Assembly: GCA_045576335.1 (NCBI GenBank)
Contig: JAZNGH010000002.1
Location: forward strand, 1-42,444
Direction of reading: 5' to 3'
Origin: Scatosoma sp045576335
GTDB lineage: Bacteria > Bacillota > Clostridia > Christensenellales > Borkfalkiaceae
Length of the DNA stretch: 42,444 bases
This document shows, piece after piece, positions 32,721-42,200 of the stretch (position 1 is its first letter; every line of letters begins with the position of its first letter). The position numbers were made by a program, and so were the translations under genes. The notes under the pieces are model-generated. The model had not been told where the DNA came from. It did not search any database and saw nothing but the letters and a program-made list of their open reading frames with translations.

Positions 32721-33544
32721 TCGTTCACTCCTTCGCCAAAAATGCGAAACACGTCTTTCACGTCCGACAACAACGGCTTTTCGGGAAACGTTACCGCGCC
32801 GTACTTCAAATGACAAAGCGCAAAAGCCGAACCGAAAAAGGGTGCTATCGGGCGTACGATTTTACCGTATTTGCCGCCGCATTGATACATATACGGTACG
32901 TGCAAGTGTTTTTTAAGCTCGGTTATCGTGTGTAAAATGACGGGAATATGCTCTTTGCTTTCACAAGTCGTAATGATTTTTACAATATCCGCACCACGAT
33001 TTTCTATTTCCTTTGCCAAGCTAATCGCTTGTTCACAGGTCAATTCCGTACCTACGTGCGCGGAAATTAAAACCTCCGCGCCTAATTCGTGTGCCTTTGC
33101 AATCAAAGCCCGCTGTTTTGCAATACAGCTTTCGCGCATCGTAATCTCTTTGGGGCGAGCCGTAGCAAAAGCTTGCGTACAATTTTCCAAGCTCGCAACG
33201 CTGTCGTAATCGAACATATCACCCCAAACGTCAATCATATTCGCACCGCATTTGATTGCTTCTAACAGCAGCAAGGAGCGTTCTTCATCCACCGCCGCGC
33301 TTTCGCTGCCGTCTTTCGCGCGATAATTGAGAGCCATTACGGGCAAATTAGTCGCCTCAAATATCTTTTTCATTCCGCCAAGAGTCCGTTCCTCTTCCTT
33401 CAAAAGCTCTAAATGCACTAAAAAAGCTTGTGCACCCTCGCTTTCAGCGTTTTGAATATCTGCCACCGCTTCATTGACCGTTTCCATTCTAACCGATTCA
33501 ACTAAAACGGGTCTTGATAATTGCGTATATTTCTTTTTAATCAT
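32717..33544 (-). CDS. Type I 3-dehydroquinate dehydratase-like protein
   Basis: 275 residues from ATG 33544 (overlaps the SDR end by 8 bp; a TTG at 33550 is less likely). TIM barrel with all key AroD-type positions: Arg75 (NYRAKDG), His163 (LISAHVG), Schiff-base Lys189 (ADIVKII) and Arg231 (KIVRP). The late Ser/Gln loop is altered (TFPEKP for SAPGQ). It could dehydrate 3-dehydroquinate or a related cyclic or sugar substrate. No other shikimate gene is next to it; tyrA is far away. Confidence 0.75.
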   Translation of the reverse strand: MIKKKYTQLSRPVLVESVRMETVNEAVADIQNAESEGAQAFLVHLELLKEEERTLGGMKKIFEATNLPVMALNYRAKDGSESAAVDEERSLLLLEAIKCGANMIDVWGDMFDYDSVASLENCTQAFATARPKEITMRESCIAKQRALIAKAHELGAEVLISAHVGTELTCEQAISLAKEIENRGADIVKIITTCESKEHIPVILHTITELKKHLHVPYMYQCGGKYGKIVRPIAPFFGSAFALCHLKYGAVTFPEKPLLSDVKDVFRIFGEGVNE

Positions 33545-34280
33545 AACCAAACGGGCGTTGCAAAACGCTCCGACCTCCGTCCACGAAATAATTGACCCCC
33601 GTGATAAAGGCAGCCTTGTCCGAAACGAGATAATGAATCATATCCACAATTTCTTCCGTCTGTGCCGCGCGCCCCAAAAGCGTACGCATTTTTGCCATTG
33701 CCGAACGGGTCAGCACGGGCCCTGGCGACACACAGCACGCACGAATTCCGTATTTTGCACCTAATTGTGCCAAGGATTTCAAGAAGCCCGTCATAATTGC
33801 ACTTTTGGCTATGGCGTAATCCGAGCCGATCGGGTCACCTTCTTCGCCTGTAATCGACCCCAAATTAACGATTACGCCGCCCTTGGCTTTCATATATCGC
33901 ATTGCCTCGTGACAAAAATATATCGTACCGTTCAGATTGACCTCCAAGCCCCACATTATATGTTCCATAGGACGATCGCAAAAATCAATACCTTCACCGA
34001 ATACACGCGCGGAATTACCGCCGGCACAATTGACTAAAATATCCACGCCGCCGAATTTTTCCACCGTTTTTTGTACGGACGATTCCACTTCATTAAAATT
34101 TCTTATATCCGTTCGTAAGGATAAGGCGTTGGGCATATCCTTCAACGCCGATTCCAACGCTTGTTCGTTCACGTCTACGAGAGCAACGTTTGCCCCATTT
34201 TCATACAAGCGTTTCGCAGTAGCAAGACCGATACCCGACCCCGCACCCGTGACGATTGCAGTTTTATTCGAAAACTCCAT
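33537..34280 (-). CDS. Short-chain dehydrogenase/reductase
   Basis: 247 residues. TGAGSGIG (11-18), NCAGGNSA, GSITGEEG, active-site YAIAKSA, SPGPVLT and the C-terminal GVNYFVDGG: a classical SDR. Asp at the end of the second strand (ALVDVNEQ) predicts NAD rather than NADP. In sequence it resembles sugar and polyol dehydrogenases, such as those that start oxidative rhamnose or fucose use; the substrate is not known. 27 bp from the upstream large hydrolase gene. Confidence 0.88.
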   Translation of the reverse strand: MEFSNKTAIVTGAGSGIGLATAKRLYENGANVALVDVNEQALESALKDMPNALSLRTDIRNFNEVESSVQKTVEKFGGVDILVNCAGGNSARVFGEGIDFCDRPMEHIMWGLEVNLNGTIYFCHEAMRYMKAKGGVIVNLGSITGEEGDPIGSDYAIAKSAIMTGFLKSLAQLGAKYGIRACCVSPGPVLTRSAMAKMRTLLGRAAQTEEIVDMIHYLVSDKAAFITGVNYFVDGGRSVLQRPFGYD

Positions 34281-34307
34281 AGTTCTTCTCCTTCACGTTT
34301 TTAATCG

Positions 34308-36893
34308 TTACTCCTCCGCATATAAAACACACTTACCCGTAATACCCGTAGGCGTAAGAGGCACGAACATACTCACGTTATCCTGCAACGCATTTGCAAG
34401 CGTCGTATACACGACTACTTCCAGCGTGTTTTCTCCCACGTGAACGGCGTCGGTAACATCGTAGCGATACGGGGGACAAATTCTCATCCCGCAAGCCTTT
34501 CCATTGATGAATACCTCTGCGTTTTCGCCAACGTTTTCAAATTCGAGAACCACACGCCCTTCTTTATCCAACGTAAAGCTCGTTTTATAACGAATAGCCC
34601 CTGAAAAAGTAGGTAAACGGTCCGCCGCGTTTATAGGCTTCAATGCACGCGTTTTTTCAAAAAACGTAAACTTGCGCATATTTTCATAAGATGCTACACT
34701 CACTGTGTATTCACCTTGGAGTTCACGAGCTTGTAAACCTTGCAACAACGGTGTTTTGCGTTCTACCCCGTCCGCGTTAAAGACAATAATCACCGATTGA
34801 TAAGGCGTTAAAGAAATTTGCAGCTTTCCGTCGCAATACGTAGTATACGCGTCGTCGCTTAACAAATCCGTCACCACGCATTTGCCGCTCACGTTCAACA
34901 TAATTTCCCCCTCGAACGATTTAGTAGCGTCCTCGTTGAAGAACATAAACACGTCGTTATTGTCGCGTTTTGCGTGATAATGCCGAAGGTACGGTGCATT
35001 CTCCACGGCTACTTCTCCAACGCCGTTGAAACGAAGCGTATTCGACAATTCGTCAAGCGATACGGTATTAGCTTCCCCATAACCGCTTGGTACACCGTTG
35101 ACAAATAATAGTTTCCCGCCCTTCTTTTCCAACTCGTGTAATTGCCCCATTAAACTATTCGGTAACGTAGGCGCGTAAGGCACTACCAAATAATCGTATT
35201 CCGCTTGTAGAATTTTCAATTTACCGTTTTCCACGCGTAAATTGCATAAGACGTCCTCGGCAATAACGTCGTAATCCAAATGATTGTCGTACAGACGCTT
35301 TGCAACCTTTTCCGTCGTCATATACCCGTTGGTATTATACCATTCCGCAAACGCGTGATATAAAACGCCGACGCTCGCCACGTGCTTACCTTGTAACAAA
35401 TGACTCGCTTTATTGATATACGTAAGCAGCTTGCATACGCCCTTAAACTGGGGCTCGCAATCTCCCGTCGCTCCAAAATGCGGCGCGTGCACGTTATCCA
35501 ACGCCTTGGGGCGGAATGCGTGCGTAACGAAATGATTTGTACCGCGAACCAAAAGAAAATCCACCAACCACTTTGCAAGCCTCGTTCCTTCCGCCCAGCC
35601 GTAAGCAATCATAACCTCACACAACGCCTTTCCAGCATATTGCGGATAAGTATGTGCCGCCGAAGAATTTAATTTCCCTAAAAGATAATGAAAAAACTCG
35701 TTATCCATAGCGTGACCGTTTACACCGCTGCCCGTACAATTATAATCGGCAAATCCTGGCATAACTTGATGCATAACGATATCGATTCCCGGCATATTCT
35801 GACCGCTTTCCGCTCGGAAATAATGCCCCGCACCATGCCCAAAACGGCAATGTAAGCCGTTATCCTCGATTACGTGACCGATATATTGTACGCCGTGTTC
35901 TCGACACCATTTCCCCACTCTTTCGGTAAAATTCACGCGATATAAGTGGCTCAACGCATCCATATAGGCAAAGCGGATCTCTTTTTCCGCGCCGTCGCAA
36001 TCATACCAAAGCATAGGCAAATACGGCTCTACGTCGTAACCGAGCTTTTCATCCATAAGTGTTTTCAATTCGTCAGTCCAAGCCAACGTAAGTCCGATTG
36101 TACCGATTTTTACTTCACTATAACGCGGTACTAGGTAACGATCGAACGAATAATTATTATCAATCGAAGGCTCGTCCGAGAAAAAACCGACTAACGTATT
36201 GCCAAACAAATGTCCGTAACGACGGTAATAATCCTCGTATACGTACTCTAACAGCAAATCCACAGACTCTTTATTGATAAAGTCAATAAAGCAGTCTTTG
36301 GTCACCTCGACGTATTTTCTCGTTTTGAAAACGTACATAATTCGGTACGCGCCGTCGGGAATATCCCAATACAGGAAATTCCCCTTTACGTTTTGCGTTA
36401 AAGGAATGGGATTTGCTATATCGATTTCGTCCCCCTTCCCCAAACGCTTATACGCATACGCGCACAACAGCTCGTCCTGTTCTTGCGTTTGTAAAAACAC
36501 ACCCGTTTTGCCCAAAATCAAGCAAGCGTCCTTGCTTGGACCGATTACGTCCACGTGCGCCTCAACAAGATGTAATTTCCTTCTTTCGGGATACTTCGTG
36601 GAAACCAACCCGTAAACGTGTCCCGTCGGAGGCAGCTGTGTTTCGTCCACAACCCAAACCTTCATATTTCTTTTTTGCGCTTCTGCAAACAGAACGTCCA
36701 GCTTTTCCCACCATTCGCGTTCAAAATCGCGAAATCCACGCGGCTCAATACAAAACGCCCGCGCACCCGTTTGATAAATACGCTCTACGGTTGCCCGAAG
36801 CTCGTCTAACGGCTCGCCGCCAACCAACCATAAAAAGGGCAATAAATAATTATCCTGTTCACCGTTTTTTACTTGCTGATATCTAATATCCAT
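34308..36893 (-). CDS. Large glycoside hydrolase, GH106-like (putative alpha-L-rhamnosidase)
   Basis: 861 residues from ATG 36893 (GAGGT 8 nt upstream). N-terminal barrel (VERIYQTGARAFCIEPRGFRD, WVVDETQLPPTG), a middle region with FFSDEPS and HVIEDNG that offers acidic residues, a GATase-like part (YDYLVVPYAPTL), and a C-terminal GH2-type sugar-binding domain (about 770-855, VFINGKACG and NTLEVVVYTTLANAL). This order resembles GH106 alpha-L-rhamnosidases and related unclassified families. No signal peptide. Family placement is tentative. Confidence 0.65.
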   Translation of the reverse strand: MDIRYQQVKNGEQDNYLLPFLWLVGGEPLDELRATVERIYQTGARAFCIEPRGFRDFEREWWEKLDVLFAEAQKRNMKVWVVDETQLPPTGHVYGLVSTKYPERRKLHLVEAHVDVIGPSKDACLILGKTGVFLQTQEQDELLCAYAYKRLGKGDEIDIANPIPLTQNVKGNFLYWDIPDGAYRIMYVFKTRKYVEVTKDCFIDFINKESVDLLLEYVYEDYYRRYGHLFGNTLVGFFSDEPSIDNNYSFDRYLVPRYSEVKIGTIGLTLAWTDELKTLMDEKLGYDVEPYLPMLWYDCDGAEKEIRFAYMDALSHLYRVNFTERVGKWCREHGVQYIGHVIEDNGLHCRFGHGAGHYFRAESGQNMPGIDIVMHQVMPGFADYNCTGSGVNGHAMDNEFFHYLLGKLNSSAAHTYPQYAGKALCEVMIAYGWAEGTRLAKWLVDFLLVRGTNHFVTHAFRPKALDNVHAPHFGATGDCEPQFKGVCKLLTYINKASHLLQGKHVASVGVLYHAFAEWYNTNGYMTTEKVAKRLYDNHLDYDVIAEDVLCNLRVENGKLKILQAEYDYLVVPYAPTLPNSLMGQLHELEKKGGKLLFVNGVPSGYGEANTVSLDELSNTLRFNGVGEVAVENAPYLRHYHAKRDNNDVFMFFNEDATKSFEGEIMLNVSGKCVVTDLLSDDAYTTYCDGKLQISLTPYQSVIIVFNADGVERKTPLLQGLQARELQGEYTVSVASYENMRKFTFFEKTRALKPINAADRLPTFSGAIRYKTSFTLDKEGRVVLEFENVGENAEVFINGKACGMRICPPYRYDVTDAVHVGENTLEVVVYTTLANALQDNVSMFVPLTPTGITGKCVLYAEE

Positions 36894-36903
36894 ATCTTTT
36901 ACC

Positions 36904-38535
36904 TCACACAATACCAGGCGTTACCACGTGATTCCAACCGAACATAATGTAATCGTCCTCCGTGGGATTATTTCTGTATATATTGGGCCACAATCTTTCT
37001 TCTTCAAGCTCGGGGATATTCTTCACTTTCCCCTCCACGTACTCGTTCAATCGCTTGGATACGTACTCCAAACGGAACACGAGCCCGCCGATACGTTGAC
37101 ATTGCGCCTCAAATCCAAACGGTTTATTTTCTTTGCGCCATTGATAATCGAACGCCGAGAAAAAGTCACGAATACGCTTAATCACTTCGGGAATCGTCAC
37201 ATTTGCAATTTCCGTAATTTTTGCTTTATCGTCGTTATCGTACGCTGCTTTTAATTCACGCCCCAGCTCCGCCTTCAAAGCCAATACGTGGCACAACTTA
37301 CCCATCGTCTGCAATACGTAGGTATATTCGCCGCCGTCTGCATTCAACAATAACTCCGCCGATTTTGCATAATCAACGCCCGTGTTTTCAGATAAAAATT
37401 TACCGTATAAATCCAACAACAAATCGTTATATAAATAATACACACATTTAGTGCTGACCTCTTTATATCGATTGTCAAAATGCGGTTTATTAGGCTTATC
37501 AACAAGCATAAACACGTCGAAATCCACACCCGTAAGAGCCTTAAACTTCTCTTTATCCAAATCCTCTACACAGGTAGCGTTGCCATACGCGAGCTCGGAC
37601 GCAAAGAACAACGAGGGCAATATACTAAACCAGCTTGCCTCAGCTCCCCAATCCGCCCAAAGACCAAGCTTATAACTGTTCACGCCACATTCGTGGGCAG
37701 TTGACATATTCATTTGTAAAGATTTGAAAGAACGTGCGTTATCGGGAGCAAAGCCAAACCATTTCAATGCCGCGCCCGTAAAGCTGACTTTATCGGTAAG
37801 CTTGAAATGATTACGAAGATCACGTGCGAGTTCCTCTTTATCTAATTTAATATAACTCCAATGTGAAAGCGTGACGTTTTGAGGAAGTAAATCTTTTACC
37901 GCTTCACGCACCTTTTCTTTGGGCATATCCAAGAATTCTTGCTTCAGGACGTGACGAATGAACATATCCGACCACATTTCACAAACGAAGCCGTATTTTT
38001 CCGCAATCGCCAACACGCGTTTTAAGTGGTCGGTCATTGTCTTAAATCTGTCCTGATAGCCGTGCAAGGAGAGATATTTGCCCAAGCCTACGCCAAACGC
38101 CTCATCCATACCGATATTGATATTGCGAGATGAAAAATATTCGGAAAGTGTTTTGAACATCTTTTCAATCAAAACGTACGTACGCTCGTCGCCAATAAGC
38201 AACACCTCGCGATTATCCATATAATCTGCATAAGTCCCGTATTTCCCAAGCTTCCCTAAATGTCCAAGCGTTTGTATAGCGGGCATCAGCTCGATATTTT
38301 TGCTTTGGCAGTACAAATCCAGCTCGTGGATTTCTTCTTTGGTATATCTGCCGCGCATATAACCAAAATACGGCTCACCTTCGATTTCATACATAGTTTC
38401 CATAACGAGATACAAACCCGTATAGCCCAGCTTTTCCAAATAATCGACAAATTTCTTCAAAGCCGTAATATTGGGCACGCCGTTGGATTCGCAAGCAATG
38501 GATACGCTAAATTTATCAAACATACACTTTTTCAT
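36904..38535 (-). CDS. GH20-type beta-N-acetylhexosaminidase
   Basis: 543 residues from ATG 38535 (AAGGAG 9 nt upstream; the frame is open to 38589). TIM barrel with YEIEGEPYFGYMRGRYT, MPAIQTLGHL and the GH20 catalytic pair in NIGMDEAFG (Asp144-Glu145), as in substrate-assisted hexosaminidases; Trp-rich WADWGAEASWFS follows. Long helical C-terminus. It would free terminal GlcNAc or GalNAc inside the cell (no signal peptide), feeding the MurK/MurQ end of the operon. Confidence 0.85.
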   Translation of the reverse strand: MKKCMFDKFSVSIACESNGVPNITALKKFVDYLEKLGYTGLYLVMETMYEIEGEPYFGYMRGRYTKEEIHELDLYCQSKNIELMPAIQTLGHLGKLGKYGTYADYMDNREVLLIGDERTYVLIEKMFKTLSEYFSSRNINIGMDEAFGVGLGKYLSLHGYQDRFKTMTDHLKRVLAIAEKYGFVCEMWSDMFIRHVLKQEFLDMPKEKVREAVKDLLPQNVTLSHWSYIKLDKEELARDLRNHFKLTDKVSFTGAALKWFGFAPDNARSFKSLQMNMSTAHECGVNSYKLGLWADWGAEASWFSILPSLFFASELAYGNATCVEDLDKEKFKALTGVDFDVFMLVDKPNKPHFDNRYKEVSTKCVYYLYNDLLLDLYGKFLSENTGVDYAKSAELLLNADGGEYTYVLQTMGKLCHVLALKAELGRELKAAYDNDDKAKITEIANVTIPEVIKRIRDFFSAFDYQWRKENKPFGFEAQCQRIGGLVFRLEYVSKRLNEYVEGKVKNIPELEEERLWPNIYRNNPTEDDYIMFGWNHVVTPGIV

Positions 38536-38554
38536 ATTTTTATTCTCCTTGTAT

Positions 38555-40798
38555 TTATATATGAACACGTACTTTCGTGTTTTTTGCATACGGATTGAAA
38601 GCTCGTACCGTTTTTCCGTCTTGTTCGATAAAGGCTACGTTGTCAAAACAAAATTCGGTGTACATAGTATCGGGCTTTTCTATAAGGATTTCCGCCTCGC
38701 TCCCGTTTTTCTTCCATTCCACGGTAATTCTGCCCTTTTTGCTATCGTAATGTCCCTTCGCATACGTAACCTTGCCCGTCACGTCGATATAGGGCTTAAT
38801 GGAAAGCTTTTCAAAACCCGCTTCCAAAGGCTTAATACCTAACATATATTCGTAATACCATTCCCCGCACGAGCCCAGCGAATAGTGATTAAACGAATTC
38901 ATAGTTTTATCGGCAAAACCGTCTTTTAGCGTATAACTGTTCCAACGCTCCCAAAGCGTCGTTGCACCGTTGACGATACTATACCCCCAAGAGGGATAGC
39001 TCGTATTCGTCAAAAGCGCGTACGCCACGTCTTTTAACCCAAAATCGCACAATGTGGGCAATATAAAGCGTATTCCCAAAAAGCCCGAATGTATGTGGAA
39101 ATTCTTACGCTTTAGCGTTTCATACAAATTCGGCTTCGCTTCACTTTCGTCAACCAAGCCTGCCTTGTAGGCAATGCAATATATCGCTTGCGAATCTCCC
39201 TTTATCTTGCCGTCTTGACTGACGAACGAGTTACGGAACGCCTTTTTAATACGTTCGTAAAGGTCGTAATATTTCTTCCCGTCAAAGCCCGCGGCATCAA
39301 ACATTTCCGCTATCATTTTAACGCTCATTGCCTGAAAGGCAGTAGCCAAAGCAGGGCGATCACAATCGTCGTCCACGTTCAGCCAATCCCCGTAATAGGC
39401 ATCCGTCCAAATATAGTCTTTTGCCGTTTCCATTTGGCGTTCGACGAAATCCTCCAACGCCGACTTGTATTTACGCACAACGTCAAGATTGCCGTACATT
39501 TGCCAAAGATTATACGGTACGACGGTAACGACGTCCCTCCAACCGCAAGAATCGAAAGGCGCGACGCCAAAATAGGGCACGACGTCGGCGATTTTTCCTC
39601 CTCGTCTATCGTCGTCAATTCTCATCATCTGTTTTTCATAAAACCGCTCCGCGTCCGTATTATACATTCCCGAGCGAGAAAAAACTTGCGTGTCGCCCGA
39701 CCAGCCCAAACGCTCGTTACGTTGCGGGCAATCGGTGGGTAATTCGATAAAATTATCCCTTTGACTCCATAAAATATTTGAGAATAACTGATTGACAAGC
39801 TCGTTGGACGTTTCCACGTCACCCGTTTGCGGAATATCCGTCGTCAAAGCGCAAGCCGTGATTTCAAGAATTTCCACGTTCCCCTCAACGGCAATTTCAG
39901 CGTACCGAAAACCGTGATAGGTAAAGGTAGGCGAATATTCTTCGATTCCCTCTCCGCTTAAAATATACGTATCCTTTGCCTTTGCCACACGCAAATTATC
40001 CGTGTACAACGTACCGTCGTCGTTCAACATTTCGCCGTGACGCATCACGATTTTCGCGCCGCGCTCGCCCTTACATTTCACGCGCAAAAAGCCCGCGATA
40101 TTTTGTTTCACGTCGTAAATAGCACCCGTCGATACTTTATGTAAAAAGATAGGCGTAAGCGTTTTGAATATCCGTACGGGCGCACACTCGAAAACGCTCA
40201 ATCTGTCCGATTTATCCTCGCAAACGCATACCTGCTCCCATGCTTTGTCGTCAAACGCAAAGGTCGAGCATTCCGCGTGCGGCAATCTTGCGTCGTATTC
40301 CTCGCCGTACAAAAAGTCGTTAAAGCCTATTGCGCCTTTACCGCCCAACCAGCTCTCGTCCGTAACGATACGCTCCTCGCTACCGTCCACGTACTTTACG
40401 GTCAACTCCGCATACAGCTCCAACGGGTATTTCCCGTAACGGTTTCTGCCCAAGATACACAAATATCCTACGTACCAACCGTCGCCGACAGCCACCGCAA
40501 TCGCGTTGTCCTTTTCAAGCATATCGGTAACGTCGTATTGCATAAGCAAAACGCGTTTTGCATAATTCGTCCAGCCGGGAGTGAAATATTCGTCTCCCAC
40601 TTCCTTTCCGTTGATAAACGCCTTAAAAATACCAAGCGAGGTGATTTTCAGGGTAGCCTGCTCAATTTTTTTATCCTGCAAAGAGAATTTTTTTCGAAAA
40701 TACGGAGCTTCCATACCGTGAGAGATATATACGTTGCTCTCGTCAAAATTTTTATCCGTTTTATAGCCTATCCATTTAATATCCATTTCTTCGTTCAT
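38555..40798 (-). CDS. Alpha-L-rhamnosidase, GH78
   Basis: 747 residues. N-terminal beta-sandwich (about 20-110, APYFRKKFSL...ITSLGIFKAFINGKEVG), second sandwich (VKQNIAGFLRVKCKG), then the (alpha/alpha)6 barrel with the GH78 signature DCPQRNERLGWSGD (356-369) and SFNHYSLGSCGEWYYEYM, and a C-terminal sandwich. It hydrolyses terminal alpha-L-rhamnose from plant glycosides or pectic side chains. It lacks a signal peptide, so it works on imported oligosaccharides. AGGA sits very close to ATG 40798; ATG 40786 is an alternative. Confidence 0.92.
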   Translation of the reverse strand: MNEEMDIKWIGYKTDKNFDESNVYISHGMEAPYFRKKFSLQDKKIEQATLKITSLGIFKAFINGKEVGDEYFTPGWTNYAKRVLLMQYDVTDMLEKDNAIAVAVGDGWYVGYLCILGRNRYGKYPLELYAELTVKYVDGSEERIVTDESWLGGKGAIGFNDFLYGEEYDARLPHAECSTFAFDDKAWEQVCVCEDKSDRLSVFECAPVRIFKTLTPIFLHKVSTGAIYDVKQNIAGFLRVKCKGERGAKIVMRHGEMLNDDGTLYTDNLRVAKAKDTYILSGEGIEEYSPTFTYHGFRYAEIAVEGNVEILEITACALTTDIPQTGDVETSNELVNQLFSNILWSQRDNFIELPTDCPQRNERLGWSGDTQVFSRSGMYNTDAERFYEKQMMRIDDDRRGGKIADVVPYFGVAPFDSCGWRDVVTVVPYNLWQMYGNLDVVRKYKSALEDFVERQMETAKDYIWTDAYYGDWLNVDDDCDRPALATAFQAMSVKMIAEMFDAAGFDGKKYYDLYERIKKAFRNSFVSQDGKIKGDSQAIYCIAYKAGLVDESEAKPNLYETLKRKNFHIHSGFLGIRFILPTLCDFGLKDVAYALLTNTSYPSWGYSIVNGATTLWERWNSYTLKDGFADKTMNSFNHYSLGSCGEWYYEYMLGIKPLEAGFEKLSIKPYIDVTGKVTYAKGHYDSKKGRITVEWKKNGSEAEILIEKPDTMYTEFCFDNVAFIEQDGKTVRAFNPYAKNTKVRVHI

Positions 40799-40803
40799 TT
40801 CCT

Positions 40804-42120
40804 TTATTTCTCGTAGGCGATTGCGCCTTTTACGGATATTTCATTTTCCGAAATATCCCACACCTCCGACCACGCCTCGTACGCCGCGCCGTCCTTTTGC
40901 TTAAAGGATAATTTATCCTTAAAGTCCCCCTCGTAAACGGACCCGTTCGCACCGCTGATAAAATCCGTTATCGTAGGATAATAATATACGTCTTCCGCAA
41001 GTGAAGCACCCATTGCCGCGCTTGCGAAGCTCCAAGTATCATTCACAAACCGCGCCTCACCGCCGTTTTGAATGAATACGCAATTGTCATAATTACTGCC
41101 TGCCTTTGAAAGGCATACCGCTCCGCCGAGTTTCCCGTTTTCCGAGGTCAACACCTCGTTACCGTCCTCGTCGAAAACCGTTAATACAAACACCGTGTTT
41201 TCACAAGCAAAGCCGTTTTTAGTGCTGCCGATAATCGCCGCTCTATCATCATACTCGTACGCAAAAGAATATTCGTGCGTAATAATATCAGGATCGTTCT
41301 TAATCGGACGTAAAACCGAGTTAAACCAACAATTCTCAATCCGTCCCGCACAATCTTGATATACGGCGCAAGCCGTAAATTGTGCGCCCGCTTGTACGTA
41401 GGTATAATCGGCGTTCAACACGATATTTTTCAAAACGCCCGTTTCCGTCATAGATACGAACAACGCGCCCGCGCCCATAATCGTATCGGGACGATACATA
41501 AGCGGTCTATCTACGAGCAAATCAATCGTATACCCATTTCCGTCAAGCGTGGCTTGTAAGGGCTGATTGATAAAGCATTTCACCCCGCCTACGCCGCTTT
41601 TATACTTCATTTCGGCAAAGGCATACCCGTACGGCGTTTCTAATTGCAAATTTATGTCGTCGTGCCCATAATACGCTATATCCTCCGTCAACATAAAATA
41701 ATCGGAGGAAGAATACTCTCCCGAAAGCACCGTTTGGAAATTCCCTTCGTTTAAGGCGCGTATACGCATTTTTTGCGACGCACTTTCCAACACCTTTTGT
41801 TGAGAATCCAAAGCCTCAACGTGGATTTGCCAATCGCCCCAAGGCGCAAGCGAGTCCTCTACAATTGCGTCCACGACGGCAAACTCCGTACCGTCCGTAA
41901 CGCCCAGCACCGAGGAATTTGCGCTAATCCGATAGCTTTCCGCCGTAGAATACGCTTCCCAAACTGCCTCGCCGCCAACGAGCGATATTTCAAAGGGCTC
42001 TTTTTCTGCCGAGCTTGACGAGCCGCTTAAACTGCTCGTAGGCATACCGCTTATACTAATCGAACAACCCGTAAAACAAATTGCCAACAATATCGGCACT
42101 AAAAATCTACTTATTTTCAT
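40804..42120 (-). CDS. Surface lipoprotein, beta-helix-like
   Basis: 438 residues. Lipoprotein signal: KISR, hydrophobic core, lipobox FTGC (Cys19), then a Ser-rich linker (about 20-40). The body begins with a fibronectin-like segment (about 43-125) and continues with repeated short strands (TLDGNGYTIDL, GVLKNIVLNADYTY, RIENCWFNSVL, ACENTVFVLTV) like pectin-lyase-fold/GLUG proteins. It may bind or present the glycan outside. It is the only clearly exported product near the enzymes. No transporter domain seen. Confidence 0.8.
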   Translation of the reverse strand: MKISRFLVPILLAICFTGCSISISGMPTSSLSGSSSSAEKEPFEISLVGGEAVWEAYSTAESYRISANSSVLGVTDGTEFAVVDAIVEDSLAPWGDWQIHVEALDSQQKVLESASQKMRIRALNEGNFQTVLSGEYSSSDYFMLTEDIAYYGHDDINLQLETPYGYAFAEMKYKSGVGGVKCFINQPLQATLDGNGYTIDLLVDRPLMYRPDTIMGAGALFVSMTETGVLKNIVLNADYTYVQAGAQFTACAVYQDCAGRIENCWFNSVLRPIKNDPDIITHEYSFAYEYDDRAAIIGSTKNGFACENTVFVLTVFDEDGNEVLTSENGKLGGAVCLSKAGSNYDNCVFIQNGGEARFVNDTWSFASAAMGASLAEDVYYYPTITDFISGANGSVYEGDFKDKLSFKQKDGAAYEAWSEVWDISENEISVKGAIAYEK

Positions 42121-42151
42121 AATTTCTAACCGTTTTTTTGTAAACGACCCC

Positions 42152-42179
42152 GTTCAAGGGTGATCGCTCACCCTTGAAC
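42152..42179 (-). other. Perfect hairpin between surface-protein genes
   Basis: GTTCAAGGGTGA / TCACCCTTGAAC, 12 bp with a 4-nt loop, in the 80-bp gap between the partial gene and the lipoprotein gene. No T-run follows on the minus strand, so a classic terminator is unlikely; an mRNA-stabilising or processing hairpin, or an operator, is possible. Confidence 0.6.
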
Positions 42180-42200
42180 CGTTCGTTTCAATGAATGTTT

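Noticed and set aside
33937..34443. Plus-strand open frame across an SDR/hydrolase gap
   Set aside because: Antisense to two well-supported genes, with low-complexity composition and no motif.
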